Assembly (NCBI GenBank): GCA_038147395.1
Contig: JAYQTM010000001.1
Location: 1,054,001 to 1,118,000 of the forward strand
Reading direction: 5' to 3'
Source of the DNA: Eutrophovita brisbanensis
GTDB lineage: Bacteria; Pseudomonadota; Gammaproteobacteria; Burkholderiales; Eutrophovitaceae
Length of the DNA stretch: 64,000 nucleotides
The translations under genes and the position numbers were made by a program. Below the pieces are notes generated by a model that made no database searches, was not told where the DNA came from, and saw only the letters and a program-made list of their open reading frames with translations. Positions 17,854-27,268 of the stretch are shown here, one piece after another. Within the stretch, counting starts at the first letter, position 1; each line of letters opens with the position of its first letter.

Positions 17854-19788
17854 GTGGATATCGCCGAGGATATAGATCGGGTGTTTAACCCAGAGGGTTT
17901 ACTTAGTAGCGTGGTAATAGACTACAAGTATCGCCAAGAGCAGTGCGACATGGCTAAGGCGGTGTCTCATGCAATAGTCAATAAAACTCCGCTCGTGTGT
18001 GAAGCGGGTACCGGAACCGGGAAAACGTTTGCATATCTGATCCCAGCTTTTTATTACGGGCAAAAAATTATTGTTGCAACGGGCACAAAAACACTTCAAG
18101 ACCAGTTGTTTGATAAGGATATTCAAACCGTTCGTAAAGCCCTTAAGCTGCCGATCACCGTTGCGAAGCTGAAGGGAAGAGCGAACTATCTCTGTCACCA
18201 TCAGATCGAAAAAACTCGGTCAGAGCGGGTTTTTACGAGTGTGAGAGATGTCGAGATGTTTCGGCAGTTTGAGCAAATGTTAGAGACATCCACCACAGGT
18301 GATATTTCTGAAGTGGAGGGTGGCGCAGGCTCCTCTAGCGTTCGTGCCTCGGTCGTGTCAACCAGAGATAATTGTCTTGGATCGGATTGTCCTTACATTG
18401 GGGATTGTTTTGTTCTTAAGGCAAGAAAGCAGGCGCTGGCTGCTGAGGTGGTGGTTGTGAATCATCATTTATTTTTTGCAGACTTGGCGCTCAAAAAGGA
18501 TGGGTTCGGCGAATTGCTCCCCGAGTGTGATGTGGTTATTTTTGATGAGGCTCATCAGATTTCTGATGTCGCAACTAATTTTTTTGGAGAGAGTTTTTCA
18601 ACAAATCAAACCAATGAGTTATTGCGTGATATTCGTTATGGGATCGCTCTTCTTGATGTGGACGAGCTCGATTTGGATAAACCGGTTGCAGCATTTGAGA
18701 AAGGGGTGCGTGAACTTCGACTATCCTTTGAAGGTATTTCCGGTCGTTTTGAATTTTCTAGTCATCTAAAAAAAACGCAACTCATTGATGCCGTTCAAAG
18801 TCTCTTGGACTCGATGAATCAACTCGCAAAAGCGCTTAGCGAAATTGGTCAGATTAATCTTGAGTTGCAAACTTGTATCGAGAGATTGAACGACTTAGCT
18901 CTTTTCTTACGCTCTTGGATTGATATCGACGTCACGGGATACATCCGCTGGTTTGAGGTGATGGGACAGGCAGTAAGACTGCATCGGACGCCAATTGACG
19001 TGGCTGATATTCTCAATCCCATCATTGAGGAAGGGGAGCGGAGCTGGATTTTTACCTCAGCAACGCTATCTATCTCTGGAGATGGCTCTTATTTCACCTC
19101 GCAACTTGGATTAAGCACTTCCTCTTTTCGTTCGTGGGAAAGCCCGTTTGATTATTCATCAAACAGTCTTCTCTATGTGCCGAGAAATATGCCACTACCG
19201 GCGCACAGGGACTATCACGAGAGTGTGATTGACGCATCGATAGACGCTGTGATCGCAGCAAACGGTCGTTGCATGATGTTGTTCACTAGCTTAAGTGCAA
19301 TGAGGTTTGCGCGAGATAAGCTCAATGAAAAATTTCAGGATAGGGATATCGATATACCCATCTTGCTCCAGGGGGACGGAGCGAAATATGAATTATTAAA
19401 TCGCTTCAAATCCTTAAAAAATGCTGTGCTGATTGGTAGTCATTCTTTTTGGGAAGGGGTGGATGTACGGGGCGATGGTCTTGTACTTGTCGTGATCGAT
19501 AAGTTACCCTTCTCCGTTCCTGATGATCCGATTACCGCAGGGCGTATCGAACATCTGCGTTCGATGGATAAGAATCCTTTTATGGATTACCAGGTCCCAG
19601 AGGCAATTATTTTGCTAAAGCAAGGAGCTGGGCGTTTGATACGGGATGAGGATGACAAGGGGGTGCTTATCATTTGTGATCCGAGACTGTTAACGAAACC
19701 GTATGGTCGTAAGATTTGGCAAAGTTTGCCACCGATGCGCCGTACCCAAGAGTCTGAAGAAGTCCTTCAGTTTTTACGATCGGTATAA
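17854..19788 (+). CDS. yoaA: ATP-dependent DNA helicase, DinG/YoaA (XPD-like) family
   Basis: An SF2 iron-sulfur helicase of 644 residues. Walker A is CEAGTGTGKTFAY near residue 50, and the DEAH box occurs as IFDEAHQ. Four cysteines of the Fe-S domain are in place: one in NYLCHH, three in NCLGSDCPYIGDC. The C-terminal helicase lobe has GSHSFWEGVDVRGDGL and QGAGRLIRDEDDKGV. Relatives unwind D-loops, R-loops and damaged forks. The start is a GTG. It is not the longer DinG with a nuclease domain. Gene symbol follows the E. coli homologue of this length. Confidence 0.88.
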   Translation: MDIAEDIDRVFNPEGLLSSVVIDYKYRQEQCDMAKAVSHAIVNKTPLVCEAGTGTGKTFAYLIPAFYYGQKIIVATGTKTLQDQLFDKDIQTVRKALKLPITVAKLKGRANYLCHHQIEKTRSERVFTSVRDVEMFRQFEQMLETSTTGDISEVEGGAGSSSVRASVVSTRDNCLGSDCPYIGDCFVLKARKQALAAEVVVVNHHLFFADLALKKDGFGELLPECDVVIFDEAHQISDVATNFFGESFSTNQTNELLRDIRYGIALLDVDELDLDKPVAAFEKGVRELRLSFEGISGRFEFSSHLKKTQLIDAVQSLLDSMNQLAKALSEIGQINLELQTCIERLNDLALFLRSWIDIDVTGYIRWFEVMGQAVRLHRTPIDVADILNPIIEEGERSWIFTSATLSISGDGSYFTSQLGLSTSSFRSWESPFDYSSNSLLYVPRNMPLPAHRDYHESVIDASIDAVIAANGRCMMLFTSLSAMRFARDKLNEKFQDRDIDIPILLQGDGAKYELLNRFKSLKNAVLIGSHSFWEGVDVRGDGLVLVVIDKLPFSVPDDPITAGRIEHLRSMDKNPFMDYQVPEAIILLKQGAGRLIRDEDDKGVLIICDPRLLTKPYGRKIWQSLPPMRRTQESEEVLQFLRSV

Positions 19789-19790
19789 AG

Positions 19791-20195
19791 TTAAGTTATA
19801 ACGTGAAATGCTAGTAACGCCGTTATAGCCCAGGTGAAGATGACGGCGATAATTCCCGGCGCATATTTGGGTTTAGGTTGGTCCTTGATATAGGCAGTCG
19901 CCAACCGAGAGTATTCTCGAGTGATGTGCTTTGGGGTAATCGTGAATAAAAGTCCGAGAAAAACAGGAATCAATAGGACTTCATCTAAAAGGCCAATAAT
20001 CGGGATGAAGTCCGGAATGAGATCGATGGGAGATAGAGCGTAAGCAATCATCACGAACGCGATAACCTTTGAGGCGATAGGCAGGCGTTTTTCTCGAAGA
20101 GCTAACCAAAATGTGATGACACCCGTATATATTTTTTTTATTGTCGCGTGCAGTCTTTCTTTGAAGGTTTCACGTACCTTTGGCATACAGATCAT
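19791..20195 (-). CDS. DUF1232 (YkvA-type) membrane protein
   Basis: A 134-residue protein with the DUF1232 signature YALSPIDLIPDFIPIIGLLDE, two helices around it, a third C-terminal membrane helix and a basic N-terminus. The family is widespread and its function is not established. Its start overlaps the end of rimO by 26 bases (or 17 if ATG 20186 is used), so it is translationally coupled to rimO. Its stop lies 2 bp from that of the convergent helicase gene. Confidence 0.82.
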   Translation of the reverse strand: MICMPKVRETFKERLHATIKKIYTGVITFWLALREKRLPIASKVIAFVMIAYALSPIDLIPDFIPIIGLLDEVLLIPVFLGLLFTITPKHITREYSRLATAYIKDQPKPKYAPGIIAVIFTWAITALLAFHVIT

Positions 20196-21498
20196 ATTCG
20201 TCAGAATCGGTAATCGTCACTTTGACGAGATCTCCTGGCTCAAGTCGAGGCGAATTTTTGATAAAAACTTTCCCATCAATTTCTGGAGCATCGAACCGCG
20301 TTCGTCCGATTGCAGTCGTGTCGTCTTCCATGCCATCAATCAAAATGAGTTGTTGTGTTCCAATTTTTGTTGAAAGTCGCTGTGCGCTGATGGCTTGCTG
20401 GTGTTCCATGAAACGAACTTTTCTGTCGGCTTTCACATCGTCCGGTATTTTTTGTTCATCCAACAAATTTGCAGCAGCACCTTCGACGGGGGAATACTCA
20501 AAGCAGCCGACATGATCTAACTGGGCTTCAGTTAAAAAATCGAGTAACTGACTGAATTCGGTATCTGTTTCGCCAGGAAATCCCACAATGAATGTGCTCC
20601 TTATTGAGATTTCTGGACATATTTGACGCCATTTTTTAATCCGCCCCAACACATTGTCGACATTAGCTGGGCGTCGCATGAGTCTCAATATTCGTTCAGA
20701 TGCATGCTGAAAAGGCACATCAAGATACGGAAGAATCTTTCCCTCAGCCATAAGCGGAATGAGTTCATCGACATGGGGGTAGGGGTAGACATAGTGCATT
20801 CTGATCCATATTCCCAATTCCGATAGAGCCTTTGCCAGTTCGATGAGCTTCGTTTTAAGTGGTCGACCGTTCCAAAAATCAGTGCGAAACTTTTTATCGA
20901 CGCCAAACGCACCAGTATCTTGAGAAATAACGAGTAGCTCCCTGACTCCCGAATCAGCGAGGGTTTTTGCCTCTTCTAAAATGCTTCCGATGGGACGGCT
21001 GACGAGCTTTCCTCTCATCGATGGGATGATGCAAAATGTACAGGTGTGGTTACAGCCCTCCGAAATCTTGAGATAGGCGTAGTGTCTCGGCGTTAGTCTG
21101 ACATTTGTTGTAGGAGTCAGATCAAATTTTGGGTCTTTTTTTAGGGGAAAGTGTTCCCTGATGCTCTTCATCACGGCATCGGTTGCCTGTGGTCCGGTGA
21201 CTGATAGGACTGATGGGAATTTACTCTTGATTAACTCTGACTTCGCGCCCAAACACCCGGTGACGATGACTTTTCCATTTTCTTGTAGTGCTTCATTGAT
21301 GGCGCTCAAAGATTCGTCAATCGCATCGTCCACGAAGCCGCATGTATTGACGATGACGGCATCGGCCGACTCATAAGTTGGACTTACTTGATAACCATCA
21401 GCCCTTAGGGCTGAGAGAATTCTCTCCGAGTCGACGGTTGCTTTTGGACAGCCGAGTGACACAAACCCAATTGATCGTTCGGTTGAATCGGGCTTCAT
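20170..21498 (-). CDS. rimO: Ribosomal protein uS12 methylthiotransferase RimO
   Basis: A 442-residue radical-SAM methylthiotransferase. The N-terminal MTTase domain has SLGCPKATVDSER, NTCGFVDDA and VTGCLGAK, whose cysteines hold the auxiliary cluster; the radical-SAM motif is CNHTCTFCIIP; a C-terminal TRAM domain follows. The S-L-G-C-P-K form is typical of RimO rather than MiaB. RimO modifies an aspartate of uS12. Its place next to phaR matches Burkholderia and Ralstonia gene order. Confidence 0.96.
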   Translation of the reverse strand: MKPDSTERSIGFVSLGCPKATVDSERILSALRADGYQVSPTYESADAVIVNTCGFVDDAIDESLSAINEALQENGKVIVTGCLGAKSELIKSKFPSVLSVTGPQATDAVMKSIREHFPLKKDPKFDLTPTTNVRLTPRHYAYLKISEGCNHTCTFCIIPSMRGKLVSRPIGSILEEAKTLADSGVRELLVISQDTGAFGVDKKFRTDFWNGRPLKTKLIELAKALSELGIWIRMHYVYPYPHVDELIPLMAEGKILPYLDVPFQHASERILRLMRRPANVDNVLGRIKKWRQICPEISIRSTFIVGFPGETDTEFSQLLDFLTEAQLDHVGCFEYSPVEGAAANLLDEQKIPDDVKADRKVRFMEHQQAISAQRLSTKIGTQQLILIDGMEDDTTAIGRTRFDAPEIDGKVFIKNSPRLEPGDLVKVTITDSDEYDLYAKGT

Positions 21499-21539
21499 CT
21501 CTTTGTTATTTGACGATTTGACGTCGTTTGTGTGCTGGC

Positions 21540-22094
21540 TCAGTCCTTTTGATCTTTATTCGCTGTTGTATTAGCAAAAGGAAACCCTCCGAACATGTTT
21601 GAAGCCTGCTGCATTTGCTCCTGCATAGAGACAAACGCTTTCGCGCTTTGTTCGAGGTAATTTGACATCAATCCTTGGATTGCTGGCCCTTGCATGTTCA
21701 CGAACTGAGAATACGCATTCGGGTCAAACGGTGTTCCGTCTGCTTTAGGTAGTCCGTTTTCACCTTGGAGTTTTTCTTGTATATCCATAAACGTCTGGAT
21801 ATTTTTCTCAAGATATGAGCTCATCATCTGCTGGAATGCATTGCCGTAGAACTGAATGATTTGATAAAGCATCTGCGAAGAAAAAATAGGTTTACCGTTT
21901 GACTCTTCCTCGGTGATGATCTGAAGCAGAATCGAACGAGTAAGATCCTCGCTGGTCTTCGCGTCAATCACTTTGAACTGGCAGCCTTCCATCACCAGCT
22001 GTTTTACATCCGCGAGCGTGATGTAGGTGCTCGTTACCGTGTCGTAAAGACGTCGGTTTGGATACTTTTTGATTATTCTTTCCTGTGACACCAT
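21540..22094 (-). CDS. phaR: Polyhydroxyalkanoate synthesis repressor PhaR
   Basis: A 184-residue PhaR. The N-terminal DNA-binding PHB_acc_N domain reads IIKKYPNRRLYDT and YITLADVKQLV; two PHB-binding repeats follow (QIIQFYGNAFQQMMSSYLEK and GLMSNYLEQSAKAFVSMQEQ). PhaR represses phasin and its own gene and is released when it binds nascent PHB granules. It is last of the phaC-phaB-phaR series, about 90 bp after phaB. A TTGTGCTGCGCAATAA element upstream may be its own operator. Confidence 0.95.
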   Translation of the reverse strand: MVSQERIIKKYPNRRLYDTVTSTYITLADVKQLVMEGCQFKVIDAKTSEDLTRSILLQIITEEESNGKPIFSSQMLYQIIQFYGNAFQQMMSSYLEKNIQTFMDIQEKLQGENGLPKADGTPFDPNAYSQFVNMQGPAIQGLMSNYLEQSAKAFVSMQEQMQQASNMFGGFPFANTTANKDQKD

Positions 22095-22149
22095 GGTGCT
22101 GGACCTTATTTGCTTATAAGACCTCTATTTTAGACAAAAAACGAAAATG

Positions 22150-22165
22150 TTATTGCGCAGCACAA
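22150..22165 (-). promoter_or_regulatory. Candidate PhaR operator upstream of phaR
   Basis: On the minus strand the phaB-phaR gap contains TTGTGCTGCGCAATAA. This is an imperfect palindrome resembling the TGC/GCA-rich sites reported for PhaR autoregulation. The match to such sites is from memory and was not scored. Confidence 0.3.
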
Positions 22166-22183
22166 AGTCATTTGTGCCACGCA

Positions 22184-22924
22184 TCAATACATGTGTTGTC
22201 CGCCGTTAATCGAGATATTGGCACCGGTTACGAAGGCCGCTTCATTCGATGCGAGATAAATAATTAATCCAGCGACTTCGTCAGGTTGGCCTAGCCGACC
22301 TTGAGGTATCTGAGGGATGATTTTTTCATCGAGGATGTCCTGTGGAATGGCGGTTACCATCTTAGTCCCTATGTATCCGGGGGATATGGTGTTTACGGTT
22401 ACCCCTTTTTTGGCAACTTCTAGAGCGAGTGCTTTGGTGAAGCCGTGTAAACCAGCTTTCGCTGCGGAGTAGTTTGTTTGTCCGAACGCTCCTTTTTGGC
22501 CGTTTACTGAGGCTACATTAATGATTCGCCCCCAGCCTTTTTCTATCATGTCATCCATGACCTGCTTGGTCATATTAAACGCACTGTCTAGATTGGTCTT
22601 CATGACCGCATCCCAGTCATTTTTTGTCATCTTCTTGAACGTCATATCGCGCGTGATGCCTGCATTATTGACGAGGACATCAATTGGTCCTAACGTGTTT
22701 TTGATTGCTTCAATGCACGCGACACACGAATCGTAATCAGCGACGTCAACAGGTTGTGCTGAAAATTTGTATCCTTTCGCAGCCATTTCCGCGAGCCATT
22801 GGTCTTTTTTCTGGTTGTTTGGCGAGTAGGTCGTTACGACCGTATATCCTTGATCTGCCATTTTCGTGCATATCGATTCGCCTAGACCGCCCATACCACC
22901 TGTTACAAGAACAATACGTTTCAT
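22184..22924 (-). CDS. phaB: Acetoacetyl-CoA reductase
   Basis: A 246-residue short-chain dehydrogenase with VTGGMGGLGESI for NADPH binding, NNAGITRDMTFKKM, the catalytic serine in NVASVNGQKGAFGQ and YSAAK for the Tyr/Lys pair. The VNGQKGAFGQTNYSA stretch is characteristic of PhaB/FabG-like acetoacetyl-CoA reductases. It makes (R)-3-hydroxybutyryl-CoA for PHB. It follows phaC by 28 bp. A phaA thiolase gene, often between phaC and phaB, is absent here. Confidence 0.94.
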   Translation of the reverse strand: MKRIVLVTGGMGGLGESICTKMADQGYTVVTTYSPNNQKKDQWLAEMAAKGYKFSAQPVDVADYDSCVACIEAIKNTLGPIDVLVNNAGITRDMTFKKMTKNDWDAVMKTNLDSAFNMTKQVMDDMIEKGWGRIINVASVNGQKGAFGQTNYSAAKAGLHGFTKALALEVAKKGVTVNTISPGYIGTKMVTAIPQDILDEKIIPQIPQGRLGQPDEVAGLIIYLASNEAAFVTGANISINGGQHMY

Positions 22925-22952
22925 AGTTGTAAACCCCCGTTAGTTTGCAGCA

Positions 22953-24614
22953 CTATAACACAAATGGTGCAACGCGACATTTTTCATTTACGTATTGACC
23001 TGGGGCGTCGGAGATTGAACGATCTCGTGTTTTTCCTGTTGATTTCCGCGAACGCACATTTTTTCCAGAATGCTCTGCCAGCCACGAAAACCACGTTGGC
23101 CACCAGGACCCCGTTTGGCGACTTCCACGTTCAAAAAAATTACTTGGATTAATTTCCGCTAAATTGGCGTCAGTCGTGGAAAATCCGGTTATTTTTGTGC
23201 AATCAACAGGATTTACAACACCAGCGACATGTCCGCCATCGGATAAAACGAACTTACACGGACTACCAAAAAGCTTGGCGCTCTCTAATGCGCCATTCCA
23301 AGGAACAATATGATCATTAATGGAAGCCACGATAAATTTCGGGCAATCAATTTCATCAAAATTAATGAGAGGCTTTGTCTTCGAACTTCTAGTGGTCGGA
23401 ACAAGTTTATTTTCCAGATACATGTTCCGTAGGTAATAGCACAGAGCTGGACCAGCTACATTCGTCATATCTCCGTTCCAGTGCAGAAGATCGAACACTG
23501 GGGGAGTGTTTCCCAATAGGTAGGTGCGTTGCACATGATTCCAAATTAATTCCCTAGGCTTCAAGCTGGAGAACGCAGCGTTCATCAAGTGCCCGGGGAA
23601 AATACCTTGCTCTCCGATTATTTGTTCCAAGTAGGCTACGAAGCGCTCGTTGACATAGCAAGATAATTCACCAGCATCTGAATAATCGATCAGCGTATTG
23701 AACAGTGTCAATGAGGCGATCTTGCCTCTAGTGACTGTGTCGAGCGCCGAGATCGCTGTGCTGGTGAGTGTGCCGCCAACGCAGTACCCCGCAATATTCA
23801 AACGCCGCCCCGCGTACACATCGAGACACGTGCGGATGGCTTGATGAACCCCGTCGTGGATGTAGTCGTTCCAGGTCATCTCGCCATCACGCGGTGACAT
23901 CGGGTTTTTCCATGAAATCATGAACACCGTCATTCCTTGGTCCACCAAAAAACGTACGAGCGAATTCTCAGGCCGCAAATCCAGCACGTAGTATTTATTA
24001 ATAAACGGTGGGACGATTAGGATCGGGTGCTGTTTGACGGATTTTTTGCTCGCACTGTATTGAATCAATTCGAATAAATGATTCTGAAAAATAATTTTTC
24101 CTGGGGTGCACGCAATATCTTTGCCGAGTAGTAGCGCTCCGGGTGGGCTAAGATGAGTTTGGCAGACACCCAGTTCGTTTGAAAGGTAGGCCAGTCCCCG
24201 TGAGAGACTTTTACCGTCGCTCTCGATTGCCTCGCGAACGGCTTCTCGGTTGCCAAGGAAAAAGTTTTCCGGCTCGAGAAATGTCGAGATCTGTTTCTTG
24301 AGAAAATCGATTTCTTTGCTCGCTAGGGTCTCACTCTTCGAGTCGATAATTTCGGTCGCTTGCGATTTTAGTAATGCAAGTAAGTTTTGGTGTAAAGAGA
24401 ACCACACGTCTTGAGAGGGGCGAGATGTCGATTCAAGCCGTTTGTGGTGCTCGTCTATGAGGTTTTGATATTCTTTGAGTAGCTGATCGTTTTTGTTAGG
24501 TGTGGCAAATGATTGGGCTAATTCACGAATTAAGTTGCCCAACACTGGATTTTGGTTGGTCAACCAATTGGCAATTTCGTGAAGTGAGTCACTGATCGTT
24601 TTATATTCGCTCAC
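22953..24614 (-). CDS. phaC: Poly(3-hydroxyalkanoate) synthase, class I
   Basis: A 553-residue PHA synthase. The lipase-like box AGYCVGGTL carries the nucleophile C278; the catalytic aspartate lies in ASINDHIVPW and the histidine in SDGGHVAGVVNP. The tail GSWWPTWFSWLAEHSG is typical of class I enzymes. It polymerises (R)-3-hydroxybutyryl-CoA at the granule surface. The N-terminal 100 residues are helical and less conserved. It begins the pha run, downstream of the ZIP transporter gene on the same strand. Confidence 0.95.
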   Translation of the reverse strand: MSEYKTISDSLHEIANWLTNQNPVLGNLIRELAQSFATPNKNDQLLKEYQNLIDEHHKRLESTSRPSQDVWFSLHQNLLALLKSQATEIIDSKSETLASKEIDFLKKQISTFLEPENFFLGNREAVREAIESDGKSLSRGLAYLSNELGVCQTHLSPPGALLLGKDIACTPGKIIFQNHLFELIQYSASKKSVKQHPILIVPPFINKYYVLDLRPENSLVRFLVDQGMTVFMISWKNPMSPRDGEMTWNDYIHDGVHQAIRTCLDVYAGRRLNIAGYCVGGTLTSTAISALDTVTRGKIASLTLFNTLIDYSDAGELSCYVNERFVAYLEQIIGEQGIFPGHLMNAAFSSLKPRELIWNHVQRTYLLGNTPPVFDLLHWNGDMTNVAGPALCYYLRNMYLENKLVPTTRSSKTKPLINFDEIDCPKFIVASINDHIVPWNGALESAKLFGSPCKFVLSDGGHVAGVVNPVDCTKITGFSTTDANLAEINPSNFFERGSRQTGSWWPTWFSWLAEHSGKNVRSRKSTGKTRDRSISDAPGQYVNEKCRVAPFVL

Positions 24615-24663
24615 CCTATAAAACTCGCCCCGTTTTGCAAATCAACGTCTCCGTTAGCCCGCA

Positions 24664-25437
24664 TTAATGACTGTGTACGACAAGATCCACCAGGATGATC
24701 GTGCCAACCCCCATGATGATCAATAAGATTTGTTCGCCAGTGGCTTTGAGATCTGTACGTTTGTGCAATCCGGGAATAAGATCCGCTACCGCGACATAAA
24801 TCATGCTGGCAGCCGCGAGTCCAAGAAACGGTGAAATGAGACCTTGAACCGTTTCAAACGCGAAGTAGGCTAAAAGTCCGCCTACCAGCGTCGCTCCGCT
24901 AGATAAGAGGTTGAACGCGAAAGCTTTTTTCTTCGAGAAGCCGGAATGAAGCAAAATGAGAAAATCTCCGACTTCTTGAGGGATTTCGTGCGCTGTGATT
25001 GCAATCGTCGTAATGATTCCCAAACGCACGTCTGTCATAAAGGCAGCTGCAATCAGAACGCCGTCCACCAAATTGTGCATCGTGTCCCCGACAAGAATCA
25101 TCAAGCCAGATCGTCCAGAATCAGAATGGTGATGTTGTTGGTCGTGTGCTTCACACGACTCAACGTGGCAATGTCTCCAGAGGACAAATTTTTCAAGAAT
25201 GAAAAATAGAAGTATTCCGCCGAGAATGACCGCGGAGAGGGTTTCTACATTCGGACTTGTTTCAAGCGCGTGTGGAATGACTTCTAGAAATGTGGCTCCG
25301 AGTAGAGTCCCGATCGCGTAACTCACAAGTTTTTGGACCGTTCCTGTGTCCGCTTTATATGAGAACCAGGCGGCAGCGCCGACACTTAGGAGGGCGCCAA
25401 TCAACGTGCTGAGAATGATCCAGTATAAGGTGCTCAT
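24664..25437 (-). CDS. ZIP family metal (zinc/iron) transporter
   Basis: A 257-residue protein with seven to eight predicted helices. The ZIP metal-site helices are visible as DTMHNLVDGVLIAAAF and AITAHEIPQEVGDF. A variable cytoplasmic loop is rich in histidine and cysteine (CHVESCEAHDQQHHHSDSG), as in many ZIP proteins. It should import divalent metals. Its position between pgeF and phaC interrupts the usual betaproteobacterial pgeF-phaC neighbourhood. Metal specificity cannot be read from the sequence. Confidence 0.88.
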   Translation of the reverse strand: MSTLYWIILSTLIGALLSVGAAAWFSYKADTGTVQKLVSYAIGTLLGATFLEVIPHALETSPNVETLSAVILGGILLFFILEKFVLWRHCHVESCEAHDQQHHHSDSGRSGLMILVGDTMHNLVDGVLIAAAFMTDVRLGIITTIAITAHEIPQEVGDFLILLHSGFSKKKAFAFNLLSSGATLVGGLLAYFAFETVQGLISPFLGLAAASMIYVAVADLIPGLHKRTDLKATGEQILLIIMGVGTIILVDLVVHSH

Positions 25438-25497
25438 AACGAAGGTGGAAATTGAGGAGTGGTGATTATACGACTAGTGCTCGATGGGCACTACGAC

Positions 25498-26238
25498 TTA
25501 TGAATGGCTTAGCCAGATTAAAGCTCCTGTTCGGCCTGTCGGTTGCTCTCTGCGATGTGAGTAGAAACGGTCTGAATGCGTATATGTGCACAGGTTCGTA
25601 TTTGCGATATCCCTGACGCCGTGCTCGGCCAGTTGAATCGCCGCAATTTCCTGAAGATTTGCAAAATATTTTTTCTCACGACCTCGTAAAAAACATCTTT
25701 CGTATCGCGAGTTTTTTTGAACGAATCGTTCAAAAAAATCGTGATCAACTTCGTAGTGTTTCTGGCTTATCGAGGGGCCAATGACTGCATAGATATCCGA
25801 CTGCAATCCATCGAAATGGCGAACGGCATGTTCAATAATTCCACGATATAAGCCACGCCAACCCGCGTGAATGGCGGCGACACGTTGGCCGAGCGAGTCG
25901 CACATGAGAATGGCGAGGCAGTCAGCAGTCATGATGCCGCAAACAACATTTGGTGTTGATGTGACGACTCCATCGGCTTCAGATTGCTCATCGCTTGATT
26001 CTGCATCGCAGATGTGAGTTCCGTGCACCTGTCTCACCCATTTTGGCGTTGACGGTAGTTGTGCATCAAGTTGCTCCCGGTTTTGGATGACGCGCTGCGG
26101 GTTATCGCCGACCTTAAAGCTGAGATTCAATCCCTCATACGAGCCGGAACTGAAGCCACCAACCCGTGTTGTAAAAAGAGCCCTCACATTGCCTGGCGCA
26201 GCCCATATCGGGTGGATTAAGTTAAGCTCGTTGCGCAT
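25498..26238 (-). CDS. pgeF: Multicopper-type purine nucleosidase/YfiH family protein (PgeF)
   Basis: A 246-residue YfiH/LACC1 family protein, also described as polyphenol oxidase or peptidoglycan editing factor. The motifs are LFTTRVGGFSSGSYEGLNL, KWVRQVHGTH, MTADCLAILMCD with the zinc-ligand cysteine, HAGWRG and a C-terminal CTYTHSDRFYSHRRE. Family members handle purine nucleosides and remove wrongly inserted serine from peptidoglycan precursors. Its start overlaps the rluD stop by 17 bases, so the two are translationally coupled, as in most proteobacteria. Confidence 0.92.
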   Translation of the reverse strand: MRNELNLIHPIWAAPGNVRALFTTRVGGFSSGSYEGLNLSFKVGDNPQRVIQNREQLDAQLPSTPKWVRQVHGTHICDAESSDEQSEADGVVTSTPNVVCGIMTADCLAILMCDSLGQRVAAIHAGWRGLYRGIIEHAVRHFDGLQSDIYAVIGPSISQKHYEVDHDFFERFVQKNSRYERCFLRGREKKYFANLQEIAAIQLAEHGVRDIANTNLCTYTHSDRFYSHRREQPTGRTGALIWLSHS

Positions 26239-27223
26239 CTAAATTTTTGAGGCTTTGCTCTAACCGAACCAAGTCTTGAGGTGTATCTGTTTCAATTGAT
26301 ATTTCCTGACCACTGTCGGGGTGGATGAGTGTCAGTTTTTTTGCGTGTAACGCCTGTCTCGCTGGAATATCGATCGTAGCGATTTTATCGAGGTTTGACG
26401 TGTTCTTTTTGTAGACTGGGTCACCAATCAACGGATGACCAATGTGGCTGAGATGGACTCTTATTTGATGTGTTCGTCCTGTTTCTAGAAAGCACTGAAG
26501 TGAAGACCATGCTTCTCCGCCAGATTGTTTTTGGAAATGGGTTTTCGCTTCTTTTCCGCTGGCTATGACCGCCATCTTAGTTCTTGCCCTGGGGTGTCGC
26601 CCAATCGGAAGATCAATTGTGCCGCTAGCTTTTGTTTTGCCATACACAACGGCAATGTATTCGCGTTTGATGCTGCGTTCCTGTAATTGTTTTACCAAGT
26701 GTATTTGAGCTTCAATTGTTCTGGCGACCACCATCAAACCAGTCGTGTCTTTGTCGAGTCGATGAACGATCCCCGCACGAGGAATATTTTTGCTATCCGG
26801 ATAACGATGCAGAAGGCCGTTCAAGACGGTTCCTGTCCAGTTTCCAGCCCCTGGATGAACAACAACGCCGTGCTTTTTGTTGATGACGAGGATCGTGTCA
26901 TCTTCGTACACCACGTCTAGAGGAATATTTTCGGCGACGAAACCAACGTCTGCTTTAATCGTCGGGTCATTGATAACGACCCGTTCGTTTCCCAAAACAA
27001 TAGACTTTGGTTTACATGATTTGCCATTGATTAAGATTTGTTGATTGTCGATCAGTCTTTTAATCCGACTCCTCGATAGCCTCGGTAGCAGCGCTGCAAG
27101 GCTTGCGTCAATCCTCTGACCGATAAGGTCATCTGGAATTTGAAATTCCTCGTCTATGTCGATCTCTTCATCTGCCTTATAATTCACAATCTTTAAAACC
27201 CCGATCGATGCGTTAATGGGCAT
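26222..27223 (-). CDS. rluD: 23S rRNA pseudouridine(1911/1915/1917) synthase RluD
   Basis: A 333-residue RluA-family synthase: an S4 RNA-binding domain (DLIGQRIDASLAALLPRLSRS) followed by the catalytic domain with the aspartate in GIVHRLDKDTTGLMV, then GRHPRARTKM and ETGRTHQIRVHL. It modifies helix 69 of 23S rRNA. It is divergent from bamD, the conserved order of beta- and gammaproteobacteria. The N-terminus has an acidic leader (KADEEIDIDEEFQIP), so the exact start is less certain. Confidence 0.94.
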   Translation of the reverse strand: MPINASIGVLKIVNYKADEEIDIDEEFQIPDDLIGQRIDASLAALLPRLSRSRIKRLIDNQQILINGKSCKPKSIVLGNERVVINDPTIKADVGFVAENIPLDVVYEDDTILVINKKHGVVVHPGAGNWTGTVLNGLLHRYPDSKNIPRAGIVHRLDKDTTGLMVVARTIEAQIHLVKQLQERSIKREYIAVVYGKTKASGTIDLPIGRHPRARTKMAVIASGKEAKTHFQKQSGGEAWSSLQCFLETGRTHQIRVHLSHIGHPLIGDPVYKKNTSNLDKIATIDIPARQALHAKKLTLIHPDSGQEISIETDTPQDLVRLEQSLKNLDAQRA

Positions 27224-27268
27224 CTTGTCGCGGTGGCAATATTTCTCACGGGCTGCGTTAACAAATTC

